A stretch of DNA of 11,831 nt from contig CAKTKT010000056.1 in assembly GCA_934572325.1 (NCBI GenBank), positions 1-11,831 of the forward strand, read 5' to 3'. A program made the translations under genes and the position numbers. Shown one piece after another: positions 1-7,636 of this stretch (its first letter is position 1; the number at the start of each line of letters is the position of its first letter). The notes beneath the pieces are model-generated. The model saw only the letters and a list, made by a program, of their open reading frames with translations. It was not told the origin of the DNA and did not search any database. Source of the DNA: an uncultured Oscillospiraceae bacterium (lineage in GTDB: Bacteria > Bacillota > Clostridia > Oscillospirales > Oscillospiraceae).

Positions 1-9
1 CTTGCCCAT
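1..9 (-). CDS. Possible first codons of a divergent gene, cut by the window edge
   Basis: On the minus strand an ATG at 9-7 is followed by GGC AAG (Met-Gly-Lys) and then the window ends. A good Shine-Dalgarno run, GGAGGGG, sits at 20-14, with 6 bases between GGAGG and the ATG. Only three codons are visible, so nothing can be said about the product. A gene divergent from prs would fit the 182-base gap, but no clear minus-strand promoter was found between them. The call rests on the ribosome-binding site alone. Confidence 0.25.
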
Positions 10-113
10 GAGACCCCTCCGCTGGCTGTCTCCCGCTGAGATTACTGTACAATATGTTTGACAAACCTACATTTTTTTATTAGCTTTTTATCGGGAATAT
101 TGGCGCGTGTCTC

Positions 114-142
114 TTCCCATGCGAGGCGTTTTATGCTATAAT
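114..142 (+). promoter_or_regulatory. Candidate SigA-type promoter of prs (extended -10)
   Basis: A perfect -10 box TATAAT lies at 137-142, preceded by TGC at 134-136, which makes an extended -10. A weak -35 box, TTCCCA (4 of 6 matches to TTGACA), lies at 114-119 with a 17-base spacer. Transcription would start near 149, about 34 bases before the prs ATG. The strong extended -10 can compensate for the weak -35. The order of the following genes suggests that it drives at least prs and pth; how far the transcript extends is inference. Confidence 0.75.
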
Positions 143-182
143 CAAAGTGCGACAAGAATGAAATTACGGAGGACAAAGAGAA

Positions 183-1145
183 ATGATTTCACACGGCAAG
201 GAAATTAAGGTGTTCACCGGCAACTCCAACCCCGCGCTGGCGGAGGACATCTGCGCACAGCTCTACAAGAGTCTGGGCAATGCGTCCGTTTCGCAGTTCG
301 CGGACGGTGAATGCTCCATCTCCGTGTTTGAGCCTGTCCGCGGCAAGGATGTTTTCATCGTGCAGTCCACGTGCAAGCACGTCAACGACAATCTTATGGA
401 GCTGCTGATAATGATAGACGCGATGCGCCGCGCCTCCGCGGGCCGCGTCACCGCCGTCATCCCGTATTTCGGCTATGCCCGTCAGGACAGAAAGGCGAAG
501 AGCCGCGATCCCATATCCGCAAAGCTAGTGGCGAACCTCATCACCGCCGCCGGCGCGGACAGAGTGCTCACGATGGATCTCCACGCCGCGCAGATACAGG
601 GCTTTTTCGACATCCCCGTTGACAACCTTATGGGCAGTCATCTCTTCGTGCGCCACTTTGTGAAAATGTTCGGCAAGGGGAACGAGGACGTGATGGTCGT
701 CTCGCCGGATGTGGGCAGCACCGCGCGCGCCCGCGCGTTTTCCATGAAGCTGGGGCTGAACATGGCGATCGTCGATAAGCGCCGCGAGAGGGCGAACCAG
801 TCCGAGGTCATGAACATCATCGGCAGCGTCGAGGGCAAGACGTGCATCCTGCTCGACGACATCGTCGATACCGCAGGGTCGCTGTGCGGCGCGGCGAAGG
901 CGATAAAGGAGATAGGCGGGGCGAAGGAGGTCTATGCCTGCGCGACGCACGGCGTGCTCTCCGGCTCGGCGATAGAGCGCATAGAGGAGAGCTGCATAAA
1001 GGAGCTGCTGCTGCTCGACACCATCCCCTATCCCGCCGACAAGCCCGCCTGCGGCAAGATACAGTATATATCCACCGCTCCGGTGTTCGCCGAGGCGATA
1101 AGAAGGATCTACGAAGAGGTCTCCATCTCCAACCTCTTTGACTGA
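183..1145 (+). CDS. prs: Ribose-phosphate pyrophosphokinase (PRPP synthetase)
   Basis: The enzyme transfers pyrophosphate from ATP to ribose-5-phosphate in the cytoplasm, giving PRPP for purine, pyrimidine, histidine, tryptophan and NAD synthesis. The 320 residues match the usual class I length (about 315). Visible signatures are the N-terminal half with FADGE (39-43), the catalytic flexible loop YARQDRKAKSRDPISAK (98-114), the metal and ATP-binding stretch DLHAAQIQGFFDIPVDNL (132-149, with His134), the VDKRR loop (197-201), and the PRPP-binding loop DDIVDTAGS (225-233). The start is supported by GGAGGA at 168-173, 9 bases before the ATG, and by the promoter at 114-142. It is followed 47 bases later by pth, a neighbour pairing also known from Bacillus. 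Nothing in the sequence looks truncated or altered, and identification is secure. Confidence 0.97.
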   Translation: MISHGKEIKVFTGNSNPALAEDICAQLYKSLGNASVSQFADGECSISVFEPVRGKDVFIVQSTCKHVNDNLMELLIMIDAMRRASAGRVTAVIPYFGYARQDRKAKSRDPISAKLVANLITAAGADRVLTMDLHAAQIQGFFDIPVDNLMGSHLFVRHFVKMFGKGNEDVMVVSPDVGSTARARAFSMKLGLNMAIVDKRRERANQSEVMNIIGSVEGKTCILLDDIVDTAGSLCGAAKAIKEIGGAKEVYACATHGVLSGSAIERIEESCIKELLLLDTIPYPADKPACGKIQYISTAPVFAEAIRRIYEEVSISNLFD

Positions 1146-1192
1146 CCGACCATAAGGACGGCTGCGCCGCCCGGACGAAAGGACAGACATAT

Positions 1193-1786
1193 ATGTTTTT
1201 CAAAAAACCGGGCGGCGTGAGCTGGCTGATTGTGTTCTTGGGCAACCCCGGCATGAGATACGAGGGAACGCGCCACAACGCCGGCTTTATGGCGGCGGAC
1301 GCGCTGGCGAAGCGTCGGGGGATAGCGATAAACAAGCTCCGCTTCAAGGCGCTGACCGCGCAGTGCGCCGTCGCGGGGGAGAGCGTGCTTTTGATGAAGC
1401 CGCAGACCTACATGAACCTCTCCGGCGAGGCGGTCGCCGCCGCCGCGCGCTTTTACAGGATCCCGCCGGAGCATATCATCGTCGTGTCCGACGAGATGGC
1501 GCTGCCCGTGGGGGCGCTCCGCATCCGCAAAAAAGGCTCCGCCGGCGGGCACAACGGGCTGAAAAGCATCATCGCGCTGCTGGGCACCGAGGACTTCCCG
1601 CGCATCCGCCTCGGCGTCGGCGCGCCGCCGCACCCGGACTATGACGTGAAGGACTGGGTGCTGTCGTCATTTAAAAATCAGGACGCGGAGGACATGGCGG
1701 TCGCCGCCGCGCGCGCGGGCGAAGCCGCCGAGTGCTACATCGCCGAGGGCGCTGACAGAGCCATGAACAAATTCAACACCAGATAA
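1193..1786 (+). CDS. pth: Peptidyl-tRNA hydrolase
   Basis: Pth cleaves the ester bond of peptidyl-tRNAs that drop off ribosomes and so recycles tRNA in the cytoplasm. The 197 residues include all the family landmarks: FLGNPGMRYEGTRHNAGF (15-32) with the catalytic His28 and Asn18, LMKPQTYMNLSG (67-78) with Asn75, the acidic partner in VVSDEMALPVG (97-107; Asp100), and the GSAGGHNGLKSI segment (115-126). The protein begins with about ten extra residues (MFFKKPGGVSW) before the core strand, an extension I associate with clostridial Pth proteins; the AAAGGA at 1178-1183, 9 bases upstream, supports this start. The usual HDE in the acidic motif reads SDE here, a mild variation. In many Firmicutes mfd follows pth; here a glycogen gene follows after 80 bases. 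Confidence 0.96.
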   Translation: MFFKKPGGVSWLIVFLGNPGMRYEGTRHNAGFMAADALAKRRGIAINKLRFKALTAQCAVAGESVLLMKPQTYMNLSGEAVAAAARFYRIPPEHIIVVSDEMALPVGALRIRKKGSAGGHNGLKSIIALLGTEDFPRIRLGVGAPPHPDYDVKDWVLSSFKNQDAEDMAVAAARAGEAAECYIAEGADRAMNKFNTR

Positions 1787-1812
1787 TTCGGCGAAATCCA
1801 ACTGCGTAAACA

Positions 1813-1833
1813 AGCGCCGGTGCGCACCGGGCT
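1813..1833. repeat. Perfect 14-bp palindrome in the pth-glgC gap
   Basis: CCGGTGCGCACCGG at 1817-1830 reads the same on both strands, and AGC (1813-1815) pairs with GCT (1831-1833) around a single bulged G. In RNA it could form a 5-bp stem with a GCGC loop plus three outer pairs. No run of T follows, so it is not a normal intrinsic terminator. It could be an operator, a weak attenuator or an RNA-stability hairpin just upstream of glgC; the sequence does not decide. Confidence 0.5.
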
Positions 1834-1866
1834 GAACATAAACGATGTATGAAAGAGGCTTGACGT

Positions 1867-3060
1867 ATGAAAAAAAGCTGTATTGCGATGCTTTTGGCAG
1901 GCGGACAGGGCTCGCGGCTTTACGCACTGACCCAGAACGTCGCCAAACCCAGCGTTCCTTTCGGCGGAAAGTACAGGATCATCGACTTTCCGCTCTCCAA
2001 CTGCGCCAACTCCGGCATTGACACCGTCGGCGTGCTCACGCAGTACCGCCCGCTCCAGCTCAACAGCTATATCGGCAGCGGTCAGCCGTGGGATCTTGAC
2101 GTGTCGGACGGCGGCGTGTACATCCTCCCGCCGTATCAGAGCGCGGGGGAAAGAGGCTCATGGTTTTCCGGCACGGCGAACGCCATTTACCAGAACATCA
2201 GCTTCATAGAGAGCTATGATCCGGAAAACGTGCTCATCCTCTCGGGCGACCATATCTACAAGATGGACTACTCCGTCATGCTGCGCGAGCATCTTGAGCA
2301 TGACGCGGCGTGCACCATCTCCGTGCAGCAGGTGAGCATGGAGGAGGCAACGCGCCTTGGCATAATGGGCGTGGGCGAGGACGGCTACGTGTGCGAGTTC
2401 GAGGAAAAGCCCGCGCACCCGAAAAGCGATCTCGCCTCCATGGGCATATACATATTCAACTGGAAAAAGCTGCGCGAATACCTCATCGCGGACGAGAACG
2501 ACCCCCGCTCCAGCAAGGACTTCGGCAAGAACATCATCCCCAATATGCTCGCCGCGGGCGAAAAGCTGTGGCCGTACCGCTTTGAGGGGTACTGGCGCGA
2601 CGTCGGCACGATAACGAGCCTGTGGGATGCGAACATGGATATGCTCTCGCAAAACCGCATCAACCTCTACGACCCCGCGTGGCCGATAAGCTCGCGCAGT
2701 CCGATATGCCCGCCGCACTGCACCGGCGAGAACGCAAGCATCCGCCACGCCATCGTCACCGAGGGGTGCGAGATAGACGGCGAGATCGAAAACTCGGTGC
2801 TGTCGTCGTCCGTGAAGGTCGGCAAGGGCGCGAGGGTGTCGTACAGCGTGCTGATGCCGGGCGTGAGCGTGGAGGAGAACGCCGTCGTGGAATACGCGAT
2901 AATCGGCGAGAACACGGTGGTAAAGCGGGGCGCGCACATCGGCGCACAGCCCGACGGAACGGACGAATGGGGCGTTGCGACCTGCGGACCGGGCATAACG
3001 ATAAGAGAGGGCGCGGTCGTTCCGGCGAGCGCCATGATATACACAGGGGAGGAGGTCTGA
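1867..3060 (+). CDS. glgC: Glucose-1-phosphate adenylyltransferase, catalytic subunit
   Basis: GlgC makes ADP-glucose and pyrophosphate from ATP and glucose-1-phosphate, the committed step of bacterial glycogen synthesis. The 397-residue protein has the nucleotidyltransferase domain in its first 250 or so residues and a left-handed beta-helix C-terminal part with hexapeptide-like repeats (about 290-390). Key motifs are AGGQGSRL (11-18), KPSVPFGGKYRIIDFPLSN (27-45), the catalytic SGDHIYKMDY (126-135, Asp128), the sugar-phosphate-binding FEEKP (178-182, Lys181) and YWRDVGT (242-248). The upstream AAAGAGG at 1852-1858 is a rather weak ribosome-binding site 8 bases from the ATG; an earlier in-frame ATG at 1849 runs into a stop after four codons, so 1867 is the start. 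glgD follows after 3 bases. No separate promoter is obvious in the 80-base gap after pth. Confidence 0.96.
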   Translation: MKKSCIAMLLAGGQGSRLYALTQNVAKPSVPFGGKYRIIDFPLSNCANSGIDTVGVLTQYRPLQLNSYIGSGQPWDLDVSDGGVYILPPYQSAGERGSWFSGTANAIYQNISFIESYDPENVLILSGDHIYKMDYSVMLREHLEHDAACTISVQQVSMEEATRLGIMGVGEDGYVCEFEEKPAHPKSDLASMGIYIFNWKKLREYLIADENDPRSSKDFGKNIIPNMLAAGEKLWPYRFEGYWRDVGTITSLWDANMDMLSQNRINLYDPAWPISSRSPICPPHCTGENASIRHAIVTEGCEIDGEIENSVLSSSVKVGKGARVSYSVLMPGVSVEENAVVEYAIIGENTVVKRGAHIGAQPDGTDEWGVATCGPGITIREGAVVPASAMIYTGEEV

Positions 3061-3063
3061 GCC

Positions 3064-4176
3064 ATGAAAGGATTCCACGGAATAATCTTTGCTTACAGCA
3101 CATCCCCGGAGCTCGGTATGCTTGTCAACGCGCGCACGGCGGCGTCGCTGCCGTTCTGCGGCAGATACAGGCTCATAGATTTCGCCCTGTCCTCCATGCG
3201 CAACGCGGACATTCTCGACGTCGGCGTCATCATGCAGCGCGATTACCAGTCGCTGCTTGACCATATAGGCAGCGGCAAGGCGTGGGATATGAGCCGCAAG
3301 CGCGGCGGACTGCGCATGCTGCCGCCGTTCGGTCTGCCCGACTATCACCGCGGCAACTACACCGGCACTGTGGAGGCGATAAACGCCGTCGCGGCGTACA
3401 TAAAGGACATCCCGCAGAGCCATGTTGTGCTCATGCAGGGCAATCTCGCCGCGAATATTGATTTAAACGCCGCGATAAGGAAATATCTCGACGCGGGGGC
3501 GGACATGATGGCTATCTGCGCCGACCATACGCCCGAGGGGATGCACCACCGCTATGTCACCGACGGCGAGGGGTACGTCAAGCGGGTGCTCTTTGACCGG
3601 CTCGGGCGCGGCGCGGGCATACCGTCGCTGGAGGGCTTCATCGTCAGGAAGGACGCGCTCGTGGAGCTGATGGACAAGTGCAAGGCGCGCAACCTCTACC
3701 GCTTCCATAAGGACGCGGTGGCACTCTACCTCGACGAGGGCGGCAGGATGAGCACCTATGTCCACCCGGGCTACGCCGTTGCGATACGCACGGTGCAGGC
3801 GTATTACAGGGCGAGCATGGATATGCTCGACGAGAAAAACCGCGCCCAGATCTTTCCGGCGGAGCGCCCCGTGCGCACGAAGAACACCGAGGGCGTCAGC
3901 ACGTACTACGGCGAGAACGCCGTGTCCAAAAACAGCCTTGTCGCCGACAACTGCATCATCGAGGGCAGCATTGAAAACTGCATCGTCTTCTCCGGTGCGC
4001 GCATACGCCGCGGCGCGGCGCTGAAAAACTGCATCATCATGCGCGGCTGCGAGATAGGCGAGGGGACGGAGCTGAAATACGTCATATCCGACAAGGTCTC
4101 GTCCTTCGCGCCCGGCATCGCCCTTGCGGGCAGCCCGCATCTGCCCATCGTCGTGCCCAAGGGCAGCATTATATAA
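3064..4176 (+). CDS. glgD: GlgD, regulatory-type subunit of glucose-1-phosphate adenylyltransferase
   Basis: This 370-residue GlgC paralogue is the usual partner of GlgC in Firmicutes, where GlgC and GlgD form a mixed complex and GlgD raises or tunes activity. Homology to GlgC is plain in PFCGRYRLIDFALSS (30-44), the HIGSGKAWD segment (67-75), and the C-terminal beta-helix (about 285-370, repeats such as NCIIEGSIENCIVFSG). The catalytic features are degraded: there is no GGxGxRL nucleotide loop near the N terminus (it reads FAYSTSPELG at 9-18), and the position of the GlgC catalytic aspartate in SGDHIYKMDY reads QGNLAANIDL (125-134), with Asn127. It is therefore probably non-catalytic. The ribosome-binding site AGGAGGT at 3050-3056 lies inside the end of glgC, 7 bases before the ATG, so the two are probably co-translated. 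Confidence 0.94.
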   Translation: MKGFHGIIFAYSTSPELGMLVNARTAASLPFCGRYRLIDFALSSMRNADILDVGVIMQRDYQSLLDHIGSGKAWDMSRKRGGLRMLPPFGLPDYHRGNYTGTVEAINAVAAYIKDIPQSHVVLMQGNLAANIDLNAAIRKYLDAGADMMAICADHTPEGMHHRYVTDGEGYVKRVLFDRLGRGAGIPSLEGFIVRKDALVELMDKCKARNLYRFHKDAVALYLDEGGRMSTYVHPGYAVAIRTVQAYYRASMDMLDEKNRAQIFPAERPVRTKNTEGVSTYYGENAVSKNSLVADNCIIEGSIENCIVFSGARIRRGAALKNCIIMRGCEIGEGTELKYVISDKVSSFAPGIALAGSPHLPIVVPKGSII

Positions 4177-4180
4177 AACC

Positions 4181-4243
4181 GGATAACAAAGCAGCGCCAT
4201 GGGCGGTGTTTATGAGCCGCCTGCGGCGCTTTGCTTTTTATCC
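4181..4243 (+). terminator. Long terminator-like hairpin between glgD and glgP
   Basis: Starting 4 bases after the glgD stop, a nearly continuous stem can form: GGATAA (4181-4186) with TTATCC (4238-4243), AAAGC (4188-4192) with GCTTT (4233-4237), AGCGCC (4193-4198) with GGCGCT (4225-4230), and GGCGG (4202-4206) with CCGCC (4217-4221), closing a 10-base loop. The descending arm ends in GCTTTTTAT, so it has the form of an intrinsic terminator or attenuator that could separate glgCD from glgP expression. Whether it stops transcription fully or only partly cannot be told from sequence. Confidence 0.65.
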
Positions 4244-4297
4244 CCGGAGGAAATTATACGATCGCTTCGGGGCAACTCTATTCAGGAGGTTTGATAA

Positions 4298-6700
4298 ATG
4301 GTAGGAGAAACGATCTCGCGCGAAGAGGTGCGCAGCGCGATAGAGGACAAGCTCTGCGCGCATTTCGGCGTCACGGGCGCGGAGGCGACCGACGAGCAGA
4401 TATTCCAGGCGACCGCGATAGTCATACGCGAGATAATGAGCCGTCTGCTCGTGGCGGAGGATCCCAGACACGCGCAGAAAGAAGTGCACTATATGTCCAT
4501 GGAGTTTCTCATGGGCAGAAGCCTGATGAAGAACGCCTTCAACCTCGGCATATCCGAGGCGGTCACGGGCGCGCTGGAGGATATGGGGCGCAATGCGTCC
4601 GACGTCTTCGAGGCGGAGCCGGACGCAGGGCTCGGCAACGGCGGTCTCGGGCGGCTCGCGGCGTGCTATATGGACAGCATGTCCACGCTGGGGCTTGAGG
4701 CGACGGGGTATTCCATCTGCTACGAGCTCGGCATATTCAAGCAGAAGTTTGAAAACGGCAGGCAGACCGAGATCGCCGACAACTGGCGCATCGCCGCGGA
4801 GAGCTGGCTCGTGCCGCGCTATGAGGACGCGGTGGAGGTGCGCTTCGGCGGGCAGGTATCCCCGCGCTGGGACAGCTTCGGGCACTATACCGCCGAATAC
4901 ACCGGCTACACTGCCGTCATCGCCGTGCCGCGCGATATGCTCATCGCGGGCTACGGCGGAAAGGAGATCAACTATCTCCGCCTGTGGGACGCGAAAAGCC
5001 CGAACTCGCTGGATATGTATCTTTTCTCCGAGGGCGAGTATGTCAAGAGCATGGAGCAGCGCACCATGGCGGAGGTCATCACCAAGGTGCTCTACCCTGC
5101 GGACGAGCATATAGAGGGCAAGACGCTGCGTCTCAAGCAGCAGTATTTCTTCGTCTCCGCCACGGCGCAGGACATCGTGCGCAAGCATATAAAAAAGTGG
5201 GGCGATATAAAGAGCTTCGCCGAGCACCACACCATCCAGATAAACGACACCCACCCCACCCTCATCATCCCCGAGCTTATGCGCATTTTCATGGATGATC
5301 ACGGCATGGGCTGGGACGAGGCGTGGGAGATTGTCAAAAACAGCGTCGCATACACCAACCACACCGTCATGAGCGAGGCGCTTGAGCGCTGGCCGCAGGA
5401 TCTCGTGCAGCAGCTTCTGCCGCGGCTGTGGGAGATCATGTGCGAGATAAACCGCCGCTGGTGCGACTTCCTTGCGGAGCATTTCGGTCAGGGCGAGCGC
5501 GTGGGGCGCAACCTCATCATCCGCGACGGTCAGGTGCATATGGCGAATATGTGCCTTGCCGCGTGCTACAAGGTCAACGGTGTGTCGAAGCTGCACGGGG
5601 ATATTCTAAAGCGCGACCTCTTCCGCGACGTGTGCTCCATCCGACCGGAGCGCTTCACCTATGTCACCAACGGCATTGACCACCGCCGCTGGCTCAGCCA
5701 GATCAACCCCGGGCTGCACTCTCTCGTGTGTGAGCTTCTCGGCTCGGACAGCTATCTGACGCATCCGCAGGAGCTGGAGGGGCTGCTGCGCTTCGCCGGC
5801 GACGGCGGGGTGCTGCGCCGCGTGAACGAGATAAAGCACGAAAACAAGCTCCGCTTCGCGGAATTTGCCTACCGCAACGACAGCTTCGCGCTCAATACGG
5901 AATCCGTCATGGACGTGCAGGTCAAGCGCCTGCATGAGTATAAGCGCCAGCTTTTGTGCGCGATGAGCATTGCAAGCCTCCAGCAGCAGCTCCACGACGA
6001 CCCGAATATGCAGTTTCTGCCGCGCACGTTCGTGTTCGGGGCGAAGGCGGCGGCGGGCTACCGCACGGCGAAGAGGATAATCGAGCTTATCCTCTCCCTC
6101 GCGGACGACGTGAACAACGACCCCGTCTGCCATGAAAAGCTGCAGGTGTACTTTGTGGAGAACTACCGCGTCTCCGCGGCGGAGGCGATCATACCCGCCG
6201 CGCAGGTGTCCGAGCAGATCTCCACCGCCGGCAAGGAGGCGTCCGGCACGGGCTGCATGAAGCTGATGATGAACGGCGCGGTCACGATAGGCACGCTCGA
6301 CGGCGCGAATGTCGAGATGTACGAGCGCTTGGGCGACGAGAATATGTTCCTTTTCGGGCTGCACACAGAGCAGATAGAAAAGCTGCGCGCCGAGGGGTAT
6401 GACCCCAACGCCGTCGCCGCCGCGGATGAGGAGATCATGCGCGTGTTCGACCGCTTCTCCCAGGGCTTCAAGGACGGCAAGAGCTATTCCGATCTCGTGT
6501 CCATGCTGCTGTACGGCGGCGACCAGTATATGCTCGTTGCCGACTACCGCGCGTATGCCGACTGCCAGAAGAGGCTGTACGCGCACATCGCGGATGAGCG
6601 GGAATATGCGCGCCTTGCGCTCGTGAACACCGCAAAGAGCGGCGTGTTCGCCGCCGACCGCGCGATCGCGGAGTATGCCCGCAACATATGGAACGTATAA
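4298..6700 (+). CDS. glgP: Glycogen/alpha-glucan phosphorylase
   Basis: GlgP uses phosphate to remove glucose units from non-reducing ends of alpha-1,4-glucans, releasing glucose-1-phosphate; it is a PLP enzyme of glycosyltransferase family GT35. The 800 residues match the family length. Seen in order: HYMSMEFLMGRSL (64-76), the glycine-rich GLGNGGLGRLAACYMDS (111-127), DTHPTL (317-322), SKLHG (430-434), YVTNGIDHRRWL (455-466), RLHEYKRQLL (544-553), and the PLP pocket EASGTGCMKLMMNGAVTIGT (647-666), where Lys655 should carry the cofactor. The Cys653 in that motif replaces the asparagine of the common SGTxNMK form, a small variation. AGGAGGT at 4284-4290, 7 bases upstream, fixes the start. The stop codon lies inside the first codons of the following kinase. 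No glgA or glgB is in the window. Confidence 0.96.
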   Translation: MVGETISREEVRSAIEDKLCAHFGVTGAEATDEQIFQATAIVIREIMSRLLVAEDPRHAQKEVHYMSMEFLMGRSLMKNAFNLGISEAVTGALEDMGRNASDVFEAEPDAGLGNGGLGRLAACYMDSMSTLGLEATGYSICYELGIFKQKFENGRQTEIADNWRIAAESWLVPRYEDAVEVRFGGQVSPRWDSFGHYTAEYTGYTAVIAVPRDMLIAGYGGKEINYLRLWDAKSPNSLDMYLFSEGEYVKSMEQRTMAEVITKVLYPADEHIEGKTLRLKQQYFFVSATAQDIVRKHIKKWGDIKSFAEHHTIQINDTHPTLIIPELMRIFMDDHGMGWDEAWEIVKNSVAYTNHTVMSEALERWPQDLVQQLLPRLWEIMCEINRRWCDFLAEHFGQGERVGRNLIIRDGQVHMANMCLAACYKVNGVSKLHGDILKRDLFRDVCSIRPERFTYVTNGIDHRRWLSQINPGLHSLVCELLGSDSYLTHPQELEGLLRFAGDGGVLRRVNEIKHENKLRFAEFAYRNDSFALNTESVMDVQVKRLHEYKRQLLCAMSIASLQQQLHDDPNMQFLPRTFVFGAKAAAGYRTAKRIIELILSLADDVNNDPVCHEKLQVYFVENYRVSAAEAIIPAAQVSEQISTAGKEASGTGCMKLMMNGAVTIGTLDGANVEMYERLGDENMFLFGLHTEQIEKLRAEGYDPNAVAAADEEIMRVFDRFSQGFKDGKSYSDLVSMLLYGGDQYMLVADYRAYADCQKRLYAHIADEREYARLALVNTAKSGVFAADRAIAEYARNIWNV

Positions 6701-7584
6701 ATAAGCCCCGCGTCGCCGTTATCGGCGGCGTGAACATGGACATCGGCGGAAGTCCCTTTGCAAAGCTCGTTATGCGCGACTCGAACCCCGGCGTCATCAC
6801 CGCCCGTCCGGGCGGCGTCGGGCGCAACATCGCGCACGACCTGCGCCTTCTCGGCGCGGAGGTCAGCCTTGTCACCGCCGTGGGCGGCGACGTTTACGGG
6901 CAGGGGATACTCGCAAGCTGCTGCGAGCTCGGCATAGACATGAGCCTCGCGCGCATCCTGCCGGAGCGCCGCAGCTCCACGTATCTCTACGTCACCGACG
7001 AGACGGGCGATATGCAGATAGGCATTGCCGACATGGAGATAACCGCCTGCATCACACCGGAGTATCTCGCCTCGCGCATGGAGGAGATAAACGGCTTTGA
7101 CGCCGTCGTGCTCGATGCGAACCTCTCCGCGGAGAGCGTGGAGTACGCCGCGCGGCACTGCGCCGTGCCCGTAATTGCCGACCCCGTCTCCACGGCAAAG
7201 GCGATGCGCCTTCTCCCTGTGCTCGGCTGCCTTTGGGCGATAAAGCCGAACATATACGAGGCGGAAAAGCTCACCGGCGAGCATGAGCCCGAGAAAGCCG
7301 CCGCCGCGCTGCTGGCTAAGGGCGTGAAGCGCGTGTTCATCAGCCTCGGCGAGGAGGGTATGCTCGCGGCGGAGCGCGGCGGCAGCGTGCATATGCCGCG
7401 CGAGCTTGTCACCGTCGTGAACACCACCGGCGCGGGCGACGCCGCGACCGCCGCCATCGTATGGGCGGCGCTCGCGGGAATGGATCTTGCCGGCTGCGCC
7501 CGCGCTGCGGTGAAAGCGGGGGCGATAACCGCCTGCTGCGAGGGAGCGAACAATCCGGCGCTTTGCGCGGAAAAGCTGATATAG
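6688..7584 (+). CDS. PfkB-family sugar kinase, resembling pseudouridine kinase (PsuK)
   Basis: This is a 298-residue cytoplasmic ribokinase/PfkB-family kinase. It shows the N-terminal GGVNMDIGG strand (13-21), the substrate-lid glycine motif PGGVGRNIAHDLRLLG (41-56), TAVGGDVYGQ (63-72), DPVSTAK (165-171) and KPNIYEAEKLTG (186-197), and the C-terminal anion-hole and catalytic motif VNTTGAGDA (244-252, Asp251). The run of SNPG, PGGVGRN, an ADME segment, DPVS and the C-terminal ANNP is how I recall E. coli pseudouridine kinase (YeiC/PsuK), rather than fructokinase or ribokinase, so phosphorylation of pseudouridine or a related nucleoside is the best guess. The usual partner, the pseudouridine-5'-phosphate glycosidase psuG, is not in the window. 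The ATG overlaps the last 13 bases of glgP in another frame; no good ribosome-binding site precedes it, which points to translational coupling. Family is certain, substrate is not. Confidence 0.85.
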   Translation: MERINKPRVAVIGGVNMDIGGSPFAKLVMRDSNPGVITARPGGVGRNIAHDLRLLGAEVSLVTAVGGDVYGQGILASCCELGIDMSLARILPERRSSTYLYVTDETGDMQIGIADMEITACITPEYLASRMEEINGFDAVVLDANLSAESVEYAARHCAVPVIADPVSTAKAMRLLPVLGCLWAIKPNIYEAEKLTGEHEPEKAAAALLAKGVKRVFISLGEEGMLAAERGGSVHMPRELVTVVNTTGAGDAATAAIVWAALAGMDLAGCARAAVKAGAITACCEGANNPALCAEKLI

Positions 7585-7590
7585 AGAACA

Positions 7591-7617
7591 GGCAGCGCCG
7601 CATGACGCGGCGCTGCC
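7591..7617 (+). repeat. Perfect 11-bp GC-rich hairpin after the kinase gene
   Basis: GGCAGCGCCGC (7591-7601) and GCGGCGCTGCC (7607-7617) are exact inverted copies around a 5-base loop, starting 6 bases after the kinase stop. No T-run follows (the next bases are CGAGCAC), so it is not a canonical intrinsic terminator. It may be a 3'-end stabiliser or a pausing hairpin for the glgP-kinase transcript. Confidence 0.6.
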
Positions 7618-7636
7618 CGAGCACAATTCCTGGACG

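Noticed and set aside
58..63. Perfect TTGACA upstream of prs
   Set aside because: No acceptable -10 box lies 15-19 bases downstream; the extended -10 at 134-142 is the better promoter.
2158..3423. A 421-codon minus-strand open frame opposite glgC/glgD
   Set aside because: Shadow of two clear genes; the translation shows no protein-family motif.
4231..4260. Promoter for glgP (TTGCTT at 4231-4236, TATACG at 4255-4260)
   Set aside because: Only 3 of 6 and 4 of 6 matches with an 18-base spacer, and the -35 lies within the hairpin; too weak to list as a feature.
4246..4300. Possible short leader peptide after the first GGAGG upstream of glgP
   Set aside because: No ATG, GTG or TTG at a usable distance from that site; the second AGGAGGT directly serves glgP.
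4238..5596. A 452-codon minus-strand open frame opposite glgP
   Set aside because: Shadow of glgP with no ribosome-binding site or family resemblance.
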